From Streptomyces sp. NBC_00162 (GTDB lineage Bacteria > Actinomycetota > Actinomycetes > Streptomycetales > Streptomycetaceae), in the NCBI RefSeq assembly GCF_024611995.1, contig NZ_CP102509.1:5084001-5148000 (forward strand): DNA of 64,000 bases. Reading direction: 5' to 3'. The notes under the pieces were generated by a model. That model was not told where the DNA came from. It made no database searches and saw only the letters and a list, made by a program, of their open reading frames with translations. The translations under genes and the position numbers were made by a program. Within the stretch, counting starts at the first letter, position 1. Each line of letters starts with the position of its first letter. Shown here one piece after another: positions 50,701 through 58,779 of the stretch.

Positions 50701-51755
50701 CGACGAAGGCGCGGGTCGGTCCGGGTGGCGTGGTCACCCTTCAGGTCGCGGGCGTCAAGGGCGTCCCGGCGAGCGGGGTGACCGCGGTCGTCATGAACGT
50801 GACCGCCGTCAACCCGACCGAGGCCGGGCACGTGATGGTGTACCCGAACGGGCAGCCGAAGCCCTCGGTGTCGAACCTCAACTTCTCGGCCGGGCAGATC
50901 GTCCCCAACCTGGTGACGGTCCCGGTCGTGAACGGCAAGGTGGACCTGCGCAACAACGCCGGTTCGGTGGACCTGATCGCGGACGTGACCGGGTACTTCA
51001 CCGACAAGGCCGCGACCGGCTCGGCATTCACGCCGATCACGCCGTCGCGGTTCCTGGACACGCGTGACGGCACCGGGGCGAACAAGGCGCGGGTCGGTCC
51101 CGGTGGGGTCGTGACCCTGCAGGTGGCCGGTGTGAAGGGGGTTCCGGCGAGCGGGGTGACCGCGGTCGTCATGAACGTGACCGCCGTCAACCCGACCGAG
51201 GCCGGGCACGTGACCGTCTACCCGAACGGGCAGGCGGCGCCGGGGGTGTCGAACCTCAACTTCACTGCCGGGCAGGTCGTCCCCAACCTGGTGACCGTTC
51301 CGGTCGTCAACGGCAAGGTCGACCTGCGCAACAACTCGGGCTCGGTGGACCTGATCGCCGACGTCACGGGCTACTACTCGGCGAACGGGTCGACGTTCTC
51401 GGCCGGTTCCCCGGTGCGGCTGCTCGACACCCGCACCGGCACCGGCGCCCGCGCCGGGGCCGTCGGCCAGGGCGGCGTCGTCAGCCTCCAGGTCGCCGGG
51501 GTCGAGGGCGTGCCGCTGACCGGGGTGACCGCGGTGGTCCTCAACGTCACCGTCACCAACCCCACCCAGGACGGTCACCTCATCGTCCAGCCGCACGGGG
51601 TCGCACGTCCCAACGTGTCGAACCTCAACTTCCTGGCCGGGCAGACCGTCTCCAACCTGGTCGTGGTCCCGGTCGTGGACGGTCGGGTGACCTTCTACAA
51701 CAACACCGGTTCCGCGGATGTGATCGCCGACCTGAACGGCTGGTTCACCTCCTGA
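47769..51755 (+). CDS. Giant secreted repeat protein
   Basis: A 1328-residue exported protein with an Arg-rich signal peptide (cleavage near residue 45) and an Ala/Pro spacer. Residues ~90-850 hold five to six divergent beta modules of about 120-130 residues. Each has paired Cys and a D-x-x-G-x-x-x-C...CKLTGTAPY pattern, resembling PPC-type domains. An IPT/TIG-like segment lies at ~860-955. Three ~120-residue C-terminal repeats start near 960, 1087 and 1210 (SRFLDTRDGTG...GVTAVVMNVTAVNP...DLIADVTGYF), a repeat common on exported actinobacterial proteins. No LPxTG or membrane anchor is seen. Likely an adhesin or wall-associated scaffold. Confidence 0.82.
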   Translation: MNLLPIGRRTRGRRGRGRGAVAAGALLLAVLTAVGGQTGSAFAAAAPPEATAAPQAEPTAPAAAGPKAPPKADPKADHEAAVRALEKSDVAEACPAALTPHTTVNCTVEPYKTVSFTLALPQQKDVVLLEVLATRGWAYPKLIAPDGAAVTCESVTAYSNGVLRCPTGQAGTYTLEVRDNSGMENDIAVSYVPLLSSTACKAVGAADRKLGAPTVFHGSLAVGSAGDCYTLDLAANDVLRTHASTYRVLQTVYDATGKEICTSRSHEGDTLDCKLTGTAPYRMSVLQGSGAEQTYDVTVARLSNPEGCAVVEPQAFGTAPDLSSTARCRTLRVTQAGVYAFEPVSSGAAPYGGLFASDGTPVADCAQGTCQLAPGDRTWVVDPRSAAEAGAFGMAFHSAKETRGCTATHDNGLVAGPAAGTFGGPGQKLCLTLPTATGKGVYLINRPPAEGTNATVVVYDAAGAEQCKNDGRFYTVCKLTGTAPFRAVLSGTPALAYGLVVHRTGETAGCTAWQQTGFDGTWGAEVSLTPADPLRCMSVPADRHSTAEMLDYANNANTVNASVRLVDPAGNEACSTVGSSTTICTLAAGVTYTAPLILSGWQPDTYKLVRRDVSATAKCAAPASTAVGGQSLPLDLTSALDARCVRVTGAATDKIWLSSRTLADPRYAPSTLLMAVDANGKYLCRGASCRVTGSTSYVAIVLASGYKDKPIHTDVDTWRVGTAAGWAPECTANPVSVNGFPARSGVLSESSTGYCAVIDVKPNQAFKIAGTTSTTTNENPSLNLHGAAQWTSTGVEFQCNQSWGVFGARCLTLGNAEAGQAVLLLSAGRSATPVEFSMQGLCDSECVYPQPGALPTSISPATGAAGTQTHAVVRGTGLTLDSKIHLVRSDIGGDPRPVMKVLSVNTDGTALDVLVDTNGLEPGTYDVVRDGYVSTPGVPSPGYLPKAYTVTAAATAAKSRFVPITPSRFLDTRDGTGATKARVGPGGVVTLQVAGVKGVPASGVTAVVMNVTAVNPTEAGHVMVYPNGQPKPSVSNLNFSAGQIVPNLVTVPVVNGKVDLRNNAGSVDLIADVTGYFTDKAATGSAFTPITPSRFLDTRDGTGANKARVGPGGVVTLQVAGVKGVPASGVTAVVMNVTAVNPTEAGHVTVYPNGQAAPGVSNLNFTAGQVVPNLVTVPVVNGKVDLRNNSGSVDLIADVTGYYSANGSTFSAGSPVRLLDTRTGTGARAGAVGQGGVVSLQVAGVEGVPLTGVTAVVLNVTVTNPTQDGHLIVQPHGVARPNVSNLNFLAGQTVSNLVVVPVVDGRVTFYNNTGSADVIADLNGWFTS
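50766..50835 (+). repeat. 70-bp exact repeat, first copy
   Basis: Identical base for base to 51144-51213, inside the first C-terminal repeat of the giant secreted protein. Flanks are also nearly identical, marking a recent duplication or gene conversion. Confidence 0.9.
51144..51213 (+). repeat. 70-bp exact repeat, second copy
   Basis: Second copy of the 70-bp block at 50766-50835, offset by 378 bp, which equals 126 codons, the length of one protein repeat. Confidence 0.9.
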
Positions 51756-51771
51756 CCGACCTGTGCGAACA

Positions 51772-51813
51772 CCGAGGGGCCCGTCCGATCTCGCGATCGG
51801 ACGGGCCCCTCGG
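51772..51813. terminator. Perfect hairpin terminator after the giant protein gene
   Basis: A 19-bp perfect stem (51772-51790 with 51795-51813) and TCGC loop lie 17 bp after the stop, before the CoA transferase start. Confidence 0.9.
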
Positions 51814-51841
51814 CCGTGAAAAACGGCCTGAGAATGGGCCC

Positions 51842-53182
51842 ATGACGATCACGGGTGAGCAGGACGGCGCGACGGCGCAGGCGTGGGGTGCGCTCGGCGG
51901 GGCACCGGAGCTCGCCGGGCGGGTGCGGTACCGCGGGGCGCCGGGGCTGGGGCAGGGACCGCTGCCCGTACGGGAGTTGGCGCGGGCCACCGTCGGAGCG
52001 TGCGCCCTGGCCGCGGCGGAGCTGGCCGCCGTACGGGCCGGGGGCGGGGCGGGCGACGCGGAGCCGTCCGCCGTGGACGAGGGCGCGGTGGCCACGGCCT
52101 TCGTCAGCGAGCGGCACCTGCGGGTGCGGGGGCGGGAGCCGGTGAACTTCGCGCCGCTGTCCGGCTTCTGGCGGGCGGCGGACGGCTGGGTGCGCACCCA
52201 CGCCAACTATCCGCACCACGAGGCCGCGCTGGTACGGGCCCTGGGGCCGCGGTCCGCGACGCCGGAGGCGCTGCGGGCCGCGGTGGCGGGCCGGACGGCC
52301 GCCGAGGTGCAGGAACGCGTGTACGGGGAGGGCGGGCTCGCGGTCGCGGTGGCGCAGGAGTACGGGGACCCGCGGCCGCTGGTCGAGGCCGCAGGGGAGT
52401 CCGGGGCGCCGGGCCGGACGCTCGGGCGGGCCCCGTCAGGGCTGCCCGCGGCCGGGGTGCGGGTGCTGGACCTGACCCGGGTGATCGCGGGGCCGGTCGC
52501 GACGCGCACGCTCGGAATGCTGGGCGCGGACGTGCTGCGGATCGACTCGCCGGGGCTGCCGGAGGCGCCCGACACGTATGCGGACACCGGCTTCGGCAAG
52601 CGGTCGGCGCTGCTGGACCTCGCGGCCACGGCGGACCGGACGGTGTTCGATGGGCTGCTGGCCGAGGCGGACGTGGTGGTGACCGGATACCGGCCGGGTG
52701 CGCTGGAGCGGCACGGGCTCGGGGCGGCGGAACTGCTGGAGCGGCGGCCGGGGCTGGTGGTGGCCCAGCTGTGCGCGTGGGGCTGGGACGGGCCGTGGGC
52801 CGGACGGCGGGGGTTCGACTCGCTGGTGCAGGCGGGCTACGGGATCGCCGCGCGGTACGCCGGTCCGGACGGCGTGCCGGGGGCGCTGCCGGCGCAGGCG
52901 CTCGACCACGGCACGGGGTACCTGGTGGCGGCCGGTGTCCTGCGGGCGCTGGCGGAGGGGGGCGGGCGGGCCCTGCGGTTCTCCCTGGCGGGAACGGCAT
53001 CGTGGCTGGTCCGCGACGTCCCGGCGGCCGGGCCCGCTGCCTCGGGGTACGCGGCGGAGCCGTGGCTGCGGGAAACGGAATCGGGATACGGCCCGCTCCG
53101 GTACGCCGCCGGCCCCTTCGGGGACTGGGCCCGCGGGCCCTCCCGCTGGGGCACGGACCGGGCCGCCTGGCTCCCGCGTTAG
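51842..53182 (+). CDS. CaiB/BaiF-family CoA transferase
   Basis: A 446-residue class III CoA-transferase. It contains VRVLDLTRVIAGPVATRTLGMLGADVLRID, the family's first core motif, KRSALLDL, DVVVTGYRPGALERHGLG and GFDSLVQAGYGIA. The first ~190 residues form an additional N-terminal half seen in some long members (FAPLSGFWRAADGWVRTHANYPHH). The acyl group carried is unknown. It stands between a strong terminator and a convergent GNAT gene, so it is monocistronic. Confidence 0.85.
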   Translation: MTITGEQDGATAQAWGALGGAPELAGRVRYRGAPGLGQGPLPVRELARATVGACALAAAELAAVRAGGGAGDAEPSAVDEGAVATAFVSERHLRVRGREPVNFAPLSGFWRAADGWVRTHANYPHHEAALVRALGPRSATPEALRAAVAGRTAAEVQERVYGEGGLAVAVAQEYGDPRPLVEAAGESGAPGRTLGRAPSGLPAAGVRVLDLTRVIAGPVATRTLGMLGADVLRIDSPGLPEAPDTYADTGFGKRSALLDLAATADRTVFDGLLAEADVVVTGYRPGALERHGLGAAELLERRPGLVVAQLCAWGWDGPWAGRRGFDSLVQAGYGIAARYAGPDGVPGALPAQALDHGTGYLVAAGVLRALAEGGGRALRFSLAGTASWLVRDVPAAGPAASGYAAEPWLRETESGYGPLRYAAGPFGDWARGPSRWGTDRAAWLPR

Positions 53183-53209
53183 GGCCTCTGGAGCGGTGCG
53201 AGGGACGCG

Positions 53210-53713
53210 TCAAGAAGGAGAATGCAGCAGTTTCGTCATGCAGCGGCTGGAGTCGTGGAAGCGGTAGTGGCCGAACTTGGCGGACAGGGCGTAGCCGGCG
53301 GACAGGTAGAGGGATATCGCCTCCGGCTGCTGGTCGCCCGTCTCCAGGACCATCCGGGTACGGCCCGCCGCGCGGGCGTCGTCCTCGAGCACTGCCAGGA
53401 TCCGGCGGGCCAGGCCCAGGCCGCGGGCCTCCGGTATGACGTACATGCGCTTCAGCTCGGCGTCGCCGTCCGAGTAGCCCTCGTCGTTCTGCTCCTGGCC
53501 GCGCCACCCGCCGCTGGCGACGGGCGCGCCCGCGGCGTCGTACGCCAGCAGGTAGAGGCCCTGCGGCGGGACGAACATGGCGGGGTCGAGGAAGGTGGCG
53601 TCGCCCTCGCCGTCGTTGTACCGCGCCTGGTACTCCAGCTGGACCTGGTCACTGAGTTTGACCGCGTCCGGGTGGTCGTAAGGCACTGGCTGGAGCTGGA
53701 TCCCGTGAGACAT
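53210..53713 (-). CDS. GNAT family N-acetyltransferase
   Basis: A 167-residue single-domain GNAT. It has ELKRMYVIPEARGLGLARRILAVLEDDARAAG, with the acetyl-CoA loop RGLGLA, and the late motif EAISLYLSAGYA. The substrate is unknown. The ATG at 53713 is 38 bp from the divergent exonuclease III gene, so the promoters overlap. The 3' end is convergent with the CoA transferase. Confidence 0.85.
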   Translation of the reverse strand: MSHGIQLQPVPYDHPDAVKLSDQVQLEYQARYNDGEGDATFLDPAMFVPPQGLYLLAYDAAGAPVASGGWRGQEQNDEGYSDGDAELKRMYVIPEARGLGLARRILAVLEDDARAAGRTRMVLETGDQQPEAISLYLSAGYALSAKFGHYRFHDSSRCMTKLLHSPS

Positions 53714-53739
53714 CCGGACATCGTACGGAACCCTGCCGC

Positions 53740-53745
53740 TATGGT
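53740..53745 (+). promoter_or_regulatory. Probable -10 of xth (leaderless)
   Basis: TATGGT ends 6 nt before the xth ATG at 53752, in the 38-bp gap shared with the divergent GNAT gene. Confidence 0.45.
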
Positions 53746-53751
53746 GCAGGG

Positions 53752-54555
53752 ATGCTCATCGTGACCTCCGTGAATGTGAATGGGATCCGCGCTGCCGCCA
53801 AGAAGGGCTTCGGGGCGTGGCTCGAGGGATCCGACGCCGACGTGGTCTGCCTTCAGGAGGTACGGGCCGAGGAGGGGCAGATTCCGGACGAGGTCCGGAG
53901 CCCCGAGGGCTGGCACACCGTGTTCGCGCCGGCCGCCGCCAAGGGCCGGGCCGGGGTCGCGCTCTACACGCGCCGCGCGCCCGAGCGCGTGCAGGTGGGG
54001 TTCGGGAGTGACGAGTTCGACACGAGCGGGCGGTACCTCGAGATCGACCTGCCCGGCGTGACCGTCGCCAGCCTCTACCTGCCCTCCGGTGAGGCCGGGA
54101 CCGAGAAGCAGGAGGAGAAGTACCGCTTCATGGCGGAGTTCCACACCTACCTCCAGGCGCTGAAGACGCGGGCCGCCGCGGACGGGCGCGAGGTCGTGGT
54201 CTGCGGGGACTGGAACATCTGCCACCAGGAAGCCGACCTCAAGAACTGGAAGACGAACAGGAAGAACGCGGGCTTCCTTCCCGAGGAGCGGGACTGGCTG
54301 GGGAAGGTGTACGACGAGGCCGGGTACGTCGACGTCGTGCGGGCGCTGCACCCCGACACGGAGGGCCCGTACTCGTGGTGGTCCTACCGCGGGCGGGCCT
54401 TCGACAACGACGCCGGCTGGCGGATCGACCTCCAGGTCGCCACCCCGGGCCTGGCGGCGAAGGCCGTGAAGGCGTTCGTGGAGCGGGCCGAGACGCACCC
54501 GGAGCGGTGGTCCGACCATGCGCCGGTGACCGTCGCCTACGAGCTCGGTGTTTGA
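53752..54555 (+). CDS. xth: Exodeoxyribonuclease III
   Basis: A 267-residue AP endonuclease/3'-5' exonuclease for base-excision repair. Active-site motifs are SVNVNGIRAA, DVVCLQEVRAEEGQ (metal Glu), VVVCGDWNICHQEADL (Asp/Asn), PYSWWSYRGRAFDNDAGWRIDLQ and the final WSDHAPV (catalytic Asp-His). Length and motif spacing are standard. A TATGGT -10 sits 6 nt before the ATG. Its last 19 bp overlap the convergent MerR gene. Confidence 0.95.
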   Translation: MLIVTSVNVNGIRAAAKKGFGAWLEGSDADVVCLQEVRAEEGQIPDEVRSPEGWHTVFAPAAAKGRAGVALYTRRAPERVQVGFGSDEFDTSGRYLEIDLPGVTVASLYLPSGEAGTEKQEEKYRFMAEFHTYLQALKTRAAADGREVVVCGDWNICHQEADLKNWKTNRKNAGFLPEERDWLGKVYDEAGYVDVVRALHPDTEGPYSWWSYRGRAFDNDAGWRIDLQVATPGLAAKAVKAFVERAETHPERWSDHAPVTVAYELGV

Positions 54556-55196
54556 CCCGGGCCGGATGCCAGCAGGCGGTCCATCGCCATCGTCAGCTCG
54601 GCCTCGACCACGCTCTTGGCCAGCGGACGCAGGCGCGGGAGGGCGTCCTCCGACAGGTGGGCCGAGATCAGCTCGGTGAACAGGGCCGCCATCGCGTCCG
54701 CGTGCTCGCGGACGCGGCGGCCCGTCTCCAGGACGGCCGCCAGCGGTACGCCCTCGCGAACCAGGGCCGAGGAGACGTCCAGCAGGCGGCGGCTGACGTG
54801 CACGATCTCGTCGCCGTCGGTGGCGAGGTAGCCGAGGTCGAGCGAGGCCGCCAGGTTCTCCGGGGTGACCTCGCCCTCGAAGTAGTCGGCCAGCGCCTCG
54901 GGGGTCAGCCGGACCGGGGTCTCCTCCGACCAGCCGATGCCGAGCAGCTCGCCGAGCTGGCTGACGTCGCGGCCGCTTTCGAAGGCGGCGGTCAGTTCCG
55001 CGATGCCGCCGAGGGTGTGGCCGCGCTCCAGCAGGGCGGCGATGGTGCGCAGCCGGGCCAGGTGGTGGTCGTCGTACCAGGCGATGCGGCCCTCGCGGCG
55101 CGGCGGCGGGAGCAGTTTTCGCTCGCGGTAGAAGCGCAGGGTGCGGACCGGGATGCCGGCCGCCTCGGCCAGCTCCTCCGTACGGTATTCGCGCAC
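54537..55196 (-). CDS. MerR family transcriptional regulator
   Basis: A 219-residue regulator. The N-terminal MerR winged helix is YRTEELAEAAGIPVRTLRFYRERKLLPPPRREGRIAWYDDHHLARLR, with a following dimerisation helix. The C-terminal ~130 residues are an all-helical effector domain without Cys, so a metal sensor is unlikely. The GTG at 55196 is preferred because GGGGA is 6 nt upstream. It is divergent from the monooxygenase operon across a 156-bp region holding a palindrome at 55308-55325, which suggests control of that operon. Its 3' end overlaps xth by 19 bp. Confidence 0.88.
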   Translation of the reverse strand: MREYRTEELAEAAGIPVRTLRFYRERKLLPPPRREGRIAWYDDHHLARLRTIAALLERGHTLGGIAELTAAFESGRDVSQLGELLGIGWSEETPVRLTPEALADYFEGEVTPENLAASLDLGYLATDGDEIVHVSRRLLDVSSALVREGVPLAAVLETGRRVREHADAMAALFTELISAHLSEDALPRLRPLAKSVVEAELTMAMDRLLASGPGQTPSS

Positions 55197-55307
55197 TGTC
55201 GTCCCCGCTTCCCTGTCCACCACGGACGAAGCCTATGGCGTACTGCCGGTAACTTTCCGGGCGCGACCCCTACCCATGAGTACGAGGCTGCTCTACTCTC
55301 CCGATTG

Positions 55308-55325
55308 TGCCAGTGATTGCTGGCA
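55308..55325. promoter_or_regulatory. Palindrome in the MerR-monooxygenase divergent region
   Basis: TGCCAG-N6-CTGGCA is a perfect 6-bp inverted repeat with further partial symmetry (ATTG left, CAAT right), 28 bp before the monooxygenase start. It is a candidate operator for the divergent MerR protein. Confidence 0.5.
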
Positions 55326-55352
55326 ATGTTGCAGATGCGGAAGGCGGCGGGC

Positions 55353-56888
55353 ATGGGCGGCATGGGCGAGCACGTACGCGTGGCGGTGATCGGGTCCGGA
55401 TTCGGCGGGCTCGGCGCGGCCGTACGGCTGCGGCGCGAGGGGATCACGGACTTCGTCGTACTGGAGCGCGCCGACTCGGTCGGCGGGACCTGGCGCGACA
55501 ACAGCTACCCGGGGTGCGCGTGCGATGTCCCCTCGCACCTGTACTCCTTCTCCTTCGCGCCCAACCCGGACTGGCCCCGGACCTTCTCCGGGCAGCCGGC
55601 CATCCGGGAGTACCTCGAGCACGTCGCCGACACCTTCGGGCTGCGCCGGCACATCCGGCTCGGCCACGAGGTCCTGATGATGCGCTGGGACGCGGACGAG
55701 CTGCGCTGGGAGATCGAGACCTCGGCCGGAACGCTCACCGCGGACGTCGTGGTCTCGGCGACCGGGCCGCTGTCCGACCCCAGGATGCCGGAGGTCCCGG
55801 GACTCGCCGAGTTCCCCGGCAAGGTCTTCCACTCCGCGCGCTGGGACCACGACTACGACCTCGCCGGCAAGCGCGTCGCCATGATCGGTACGGGCGCTTC
55901 CGCCATCCAGATCGTGCCCGCCATCGCACCCGACGTGGAGCGGCTGACCCTCTTCCAGCGGACCCCGCCGTGGGTGATGCCGCGCACCGACCGGGCCATA
56001 ACGGCCGTGGAGCGCTGGCTGCACCGCCAGCTGCCCTTCACCCGGGCGGCGCGGCGCGGGCTGCTGTGGGGCATCCGGGAACTGCAGGTCAGCGCCTTCA
56101 CCAAGCGGCCGAACCAGCTCGGGCTCATCGAATCGCTGGCCAAGGCCAACATGGCGCGCTCGATCAAGGACCCGGCGCTGCGCGCCAAGCTGACGCCCTC
56201 CTACCGGATCGGCTGCAAGCGGATCCTGCTCTCCAGCGAGTACTACCCGGCGCTGGCGCGGCCCAACGTGGATCTGGTCGCCTCCGGGCTGAAGGAGATC
56301 CGCGGCTCGGTCCTGGTCGCCGCCGACGGTACGGAGACCGAGGTCGACGCGATCGTCTTCGGCACCGGCTTCCACGTCACGGACATGCCGATCGCCGACC
56401 GGGTGGTGGGCGCGGAGGGCAAGACCCTCGCGGACGAGTGGAAGGACGGGATGCAGTCGCTGCGCGGGGCCACCGCGGCCGGCTTCCCCAACTGGATGAC
56501 GATCATCGGCCCGAACACCGGGCTCGGGAACAGCTCGATGATCCTCATGATCGAGTCGCAGCTCAACTACATGGCCGACTACCTGCGGCAGATGGGCGTG
56601 TTGGGCGGGCGGGTCGCGCTGGCGGCCAGGCCCTCGGCCGTGAACAAGTGGAACCGGCAGGTCCAGACCCGGATGGAGCGCACGGTGTGGAACACCGGAG
56701 GCTGCACCAGCTGGTACCTCGACGCCCAGGGGCGCAACACCACCGTCTGGCCCGGCACCACGGGCGAGTTCCGCCGTGAGACGCGGAGCGTCGATCTGGG
56801 GGAGTACGAGGTCGTACGGGTACGGGAGCGCGAGCGGGTCCCGGCCCCCGTGGGGTCCGGGGCTGAAGAGGCGGAGGGCGCCGCGTGA
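55353..56888 (+). CDS. Flavin-containing Baeyer-Villiger-type monooxygenase
   Basis: A ~511-residue class B flavoprotein monooxygenase. It has VIGSGFGGLGAAVRL (FAD), the Baeyer-Villiger fingerprint FPGKVFHSARWDHD and MIGTGASAIQIVPAI (NADPH). Conserved SYPGCACDVPSHLYSFSF and NTGLGNSSMILMIESQ follow. It is close in layout to the MymA-type monooxygenases of mycobacteria. ATG 55353 is chosen, with GGAAGG upstream; ATG 55362 is possible and the far upstream TTG is unlikely. It overlaps the alpha/beta-hydrolase by 4 bp. The substrate is probably a ketone or lipid, by family only. Confidence 0.9.
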   Translation: MGGMGEHVRVAVIGSGFGGLGAAVRLRREGITDFVVLERADSVGGTWRDNSYPGCACDVPSHLYSFSFAPNPDWPRTFSGQPAIREYLEHVADTFGLRRHIRLGHEVLMMRWDADELRWEIETSAGTLTADVVVSATGPLSDPRMPEVPGLAEFPGKVFHSARWDHDYDLAGKRVAMIGTGASAIQIVPAIAPDVERLTLFQRTPPWVMPRTDRAITAVERWLHRQLPFTRAARRGLLWGIRELQVSAFTKRPNQLGLIESLAKANMARSIKDPALRAKLTPSYRIGCKRILLSSEYYPALARPNVDLVASGLKEIRGSVLVAADGTETEVDAIVFGTGFHVTDMPIADRVVGAEGKTLADEWKDGMQSLRGATAAGFPNWMTIIGPNTGLGNSSMILMIESQLNYMADYLRQMGVLGGRVALAARPSAVNKWNRQVQTRMERTVWNTGGCTSWYLDAQGRNTTVWPGTTGEFRRETRSVDLGEYEVVRVRERERVPAPVGSGAEEAEGAA

Positions 56889-57820
56889 GCCGCCTGACGC
56901 ACGTCATATCCGGGCCCTACGCACCGCCCGCCGCCCGGCGCGAGCTCGTCGCCGAGTCCGCCGACGGGGCCCGGCTGCACGTCGAGGTCCACGGGGACGA
57001 GGGCGCGCCGGCCGTGGTGCTGGCGCACGGCTGGACCTGTTCCACCGCGTTCTGGGCCGCACAGATACGGGAACTGGCGAAGGACCACCGGGTCATCGCC
57101 TACGACCAGCGCGGCCACGGCCGCAGCCCCGCCGCCCTGGCCCACAGCACCACCGCCCTCGCCGACGACCTGGTGGCCGTGCTCAAGGCCGCCCTCGCCC
57201 CCGGGGAGCGGGCGGTCGTCGCCGGGCACTCCATGGGCGGCATGACGATCATGGCCGCCGCCGCCCGGCCGGAGTTCGCCGAGCACGCCGCGGCCGCGCT
57301 GCTGTGCAGCACCGGCAGCGCCCGGCTGGTCGCCGAGTCGAAGGTCCTGCCGCTGCGCCCCGGGCGCGTGCGGACCCGTGTCACCGGCGCGGTCCTCGGG
57401 TCCCGGGCACCCCTCGGCCCGGTCACGCCCGTCGCCAGGAAGATCCTCAAGTACGCCACCATGGGCCCCGGTTCCGCGCCCGACAAGGTCGAGGCGTGCG
57501 CCCGTATCGTGCACGCCTGCCCCACCCGGGTCCGGCACGCGTGGTCCCAGGTGCTGGCCGGGCTGGACCTGGACGCCGACGTGGCCCGGCTCACCGTGCC
57601 CACCGCCGTCATAGGCGGCAAGAACGACCGGCTCACGCCCGTCGTGCACGCCCGGGGACTCGCGGCCGCGCTGCCGAACTGCGTGGGCCTGACCGAGCTC
57701 ACCGGCATGGGGCACATGACCCCGATCGAGGCCCCGGAGGCCGTCACCAACGCCGTGCGCGAGCTGGCCGCGCAGTTCTTGGATCAGCACGGCCTCGACC
57801 AGAAGGAGAAGACGTCGTGA
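56885..57820 (+). CDS. Alpha/beta-hydrolase
   Basis: A 311-residue hydrolase. It has VVLAHGWTCSTAFW (oxyanion region), RVIAYDQRGHGRS, the nucleophile elbow AGHSMGGMT, and a late Asp in GGKNDRLTP and His in GMGHMTPIE, completing Ser-Asp-His. GTG 56885 overlaps the monooxygenase stop, and its stop overlaps the SDR GTG. It could hydrolyse the ester or lactone made by the Baeyer-Villiger enzyme, which is inference. The arrangement mirrors mymA-lipR. Confidence 0.9.
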   Translation: MSRLTHVISGPYAPPAARRELVAESADGARLHVEVHGDEGAPAVVLAHGWTCSTAFWAAQIRELAKDHRVIAYDQRGHGRSPAALAHSTTALADDLVAVLKAALAPGERAVVAGHSMGGMTIMAAAARPEFAEHAAAALLCSTGSARLVAESKVLPLRPGRVRTRVTGAVLGSRAPLGPVTPVARKILKYATMGPGSAPDKVEACARIVHACPTRVRHAWSQVLAGLDLDADVARLTVPTAVIGGKNDRLTPVVHARGLAAALPNCVGLTELTGMGHMTPIEAPEAVTNAVRELAAQFLDQHGLDQKEKTS

Positions 57821-58701
57821 GCGCTCGCAGGAGTCTGGAAGGCCAGGTCGCCGTCGTCACCGGCGCCGCCCGCGGGGTCGGCGAGCTGCTGGCCCGCAAA
57901 CTCTCCGCGCGCGGCGCGCGGATCGCGCTCGTCGGCCTGGAGCCGGAAGCCCTCAAGGAGGTCTCCGAGCGGCTGCACACCGACAGCGACCACTGGTACG
58001 CCGACGTCACCGACCACGAGGCCATGGCCCGGGTCGCGCAGGAGATCAAGCAGCGCTTCGGCAAGGTCGACATCGTCGTCGCCAACGCGGGCGTGGCCGC
58101 CGGCGGGCCCTTCGCCGACTCCGACCCCGACGCCTGGCGCCGGGTGATCGAGGTCAACCTCATCGGCGGCGCCGTCACCGCCCGGGCCTTCCTGCCGGTC
58201 CTGACGGAGAGCCGCGGCTACTTCCTCCAGATCGCCTCGCTCGCCGCGATCACCCCGGCGCCGATGATGACCGCCTACTGCGCCTCCAAGTCCGGTGTCG
58301 AGGCCTTCGCCCACTGCCTGCGCGCCGAGGTCGGCTACAAGGGAGTCAAGGTCGGCGTCGGCTACCTCTCCTGGACCGATACCGACATGGTGCGCGGGGC
58401 CGACCAGGACGAGGTCATGCGGGAGCTGCGCCAGCGCCTGCCGTGGCCCTCGAACCGCACGTACCCGCTGGGTCCGGCCGTCGACCGGATCGTCGCGGGC
58501 ATCGAGCGGCGCTCGGCGCACGTGTACGCGCAGTGGTGGCTGCGCGGCATGCAGGGGGTGCGCGGTTACCTGCCGGCGGTCATCGGGGCGGTCGGGCAGC
58601 GCGAGATGAAGCGGTTCGAGCCGCGGCTGGCCGGTGTTTCCAAGGGACTTGTGGGAGCGGGCGGGGCCGCGGACGAGCGGGAGCGCACGCAGAGTAACTG
58701 A
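57817..58701 (+). CDS. SDR family oxidoreductase
   Basis: A 294-residue short-chain dehydrogenase. The cofactor motif is VTGAARGVGELLA, then the VVANAGVA strand, the catalytic Ser in QIASLAA and the Y-x3-K pair in AYCASKSG. A ~50-residue C-terminal extension is hydrophobic and basic. It is the last gene of the three-gene overlapping operon and could oxidise or reduce the alcohol product released by the hydrolase, as with mycobacterial sadH. Coenzyme preference is not decided by sequence here. Confidence 0.9.
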   Translation: MSARRSLEGQVAVVTGAARGVGELLARKLSARGARIALVGLEPEALKEVSERLHTDSDHWYADVTDHEAMARVAQEIKQRFGKVDIVVANAGVAAGGPFADSDPDAWRRVIEVNLIGGAVTARAFLPVLTESRGYFLQIASLAAITPAPMMTAYCASKSGVEAFAHCLRAEVGYKGVKVGVGYLSWTDTDMVRGADQDEVMRELRQRLPWPSNRTYPLGPAVDRIVAGIERRSAHVYAQWWLRGMQGVRGYLPAVIGAVGQREMKRFEPRLAGVSKGLVGAGGAADERERTQSN

Positions 58702-58779
58702 TCGAAATGCGAGCTTTGTCCGCCCATGCAAGTCTGGTCGAGGCCCAACCAACCAACACCCCTTCTGGAGTGAACAAGC

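Noticed and set aside
47361..51596. 1411-codon open frame antisense to the giant secreted protein gene, and similar long antisense frames at 58971-63209 and 5247-8084
   Set aside because: Their translations are Arg/Gly/Pro-rich low-complexity sequence with no family motifs, a product of strong third-position GC in the real genes on the other strand.
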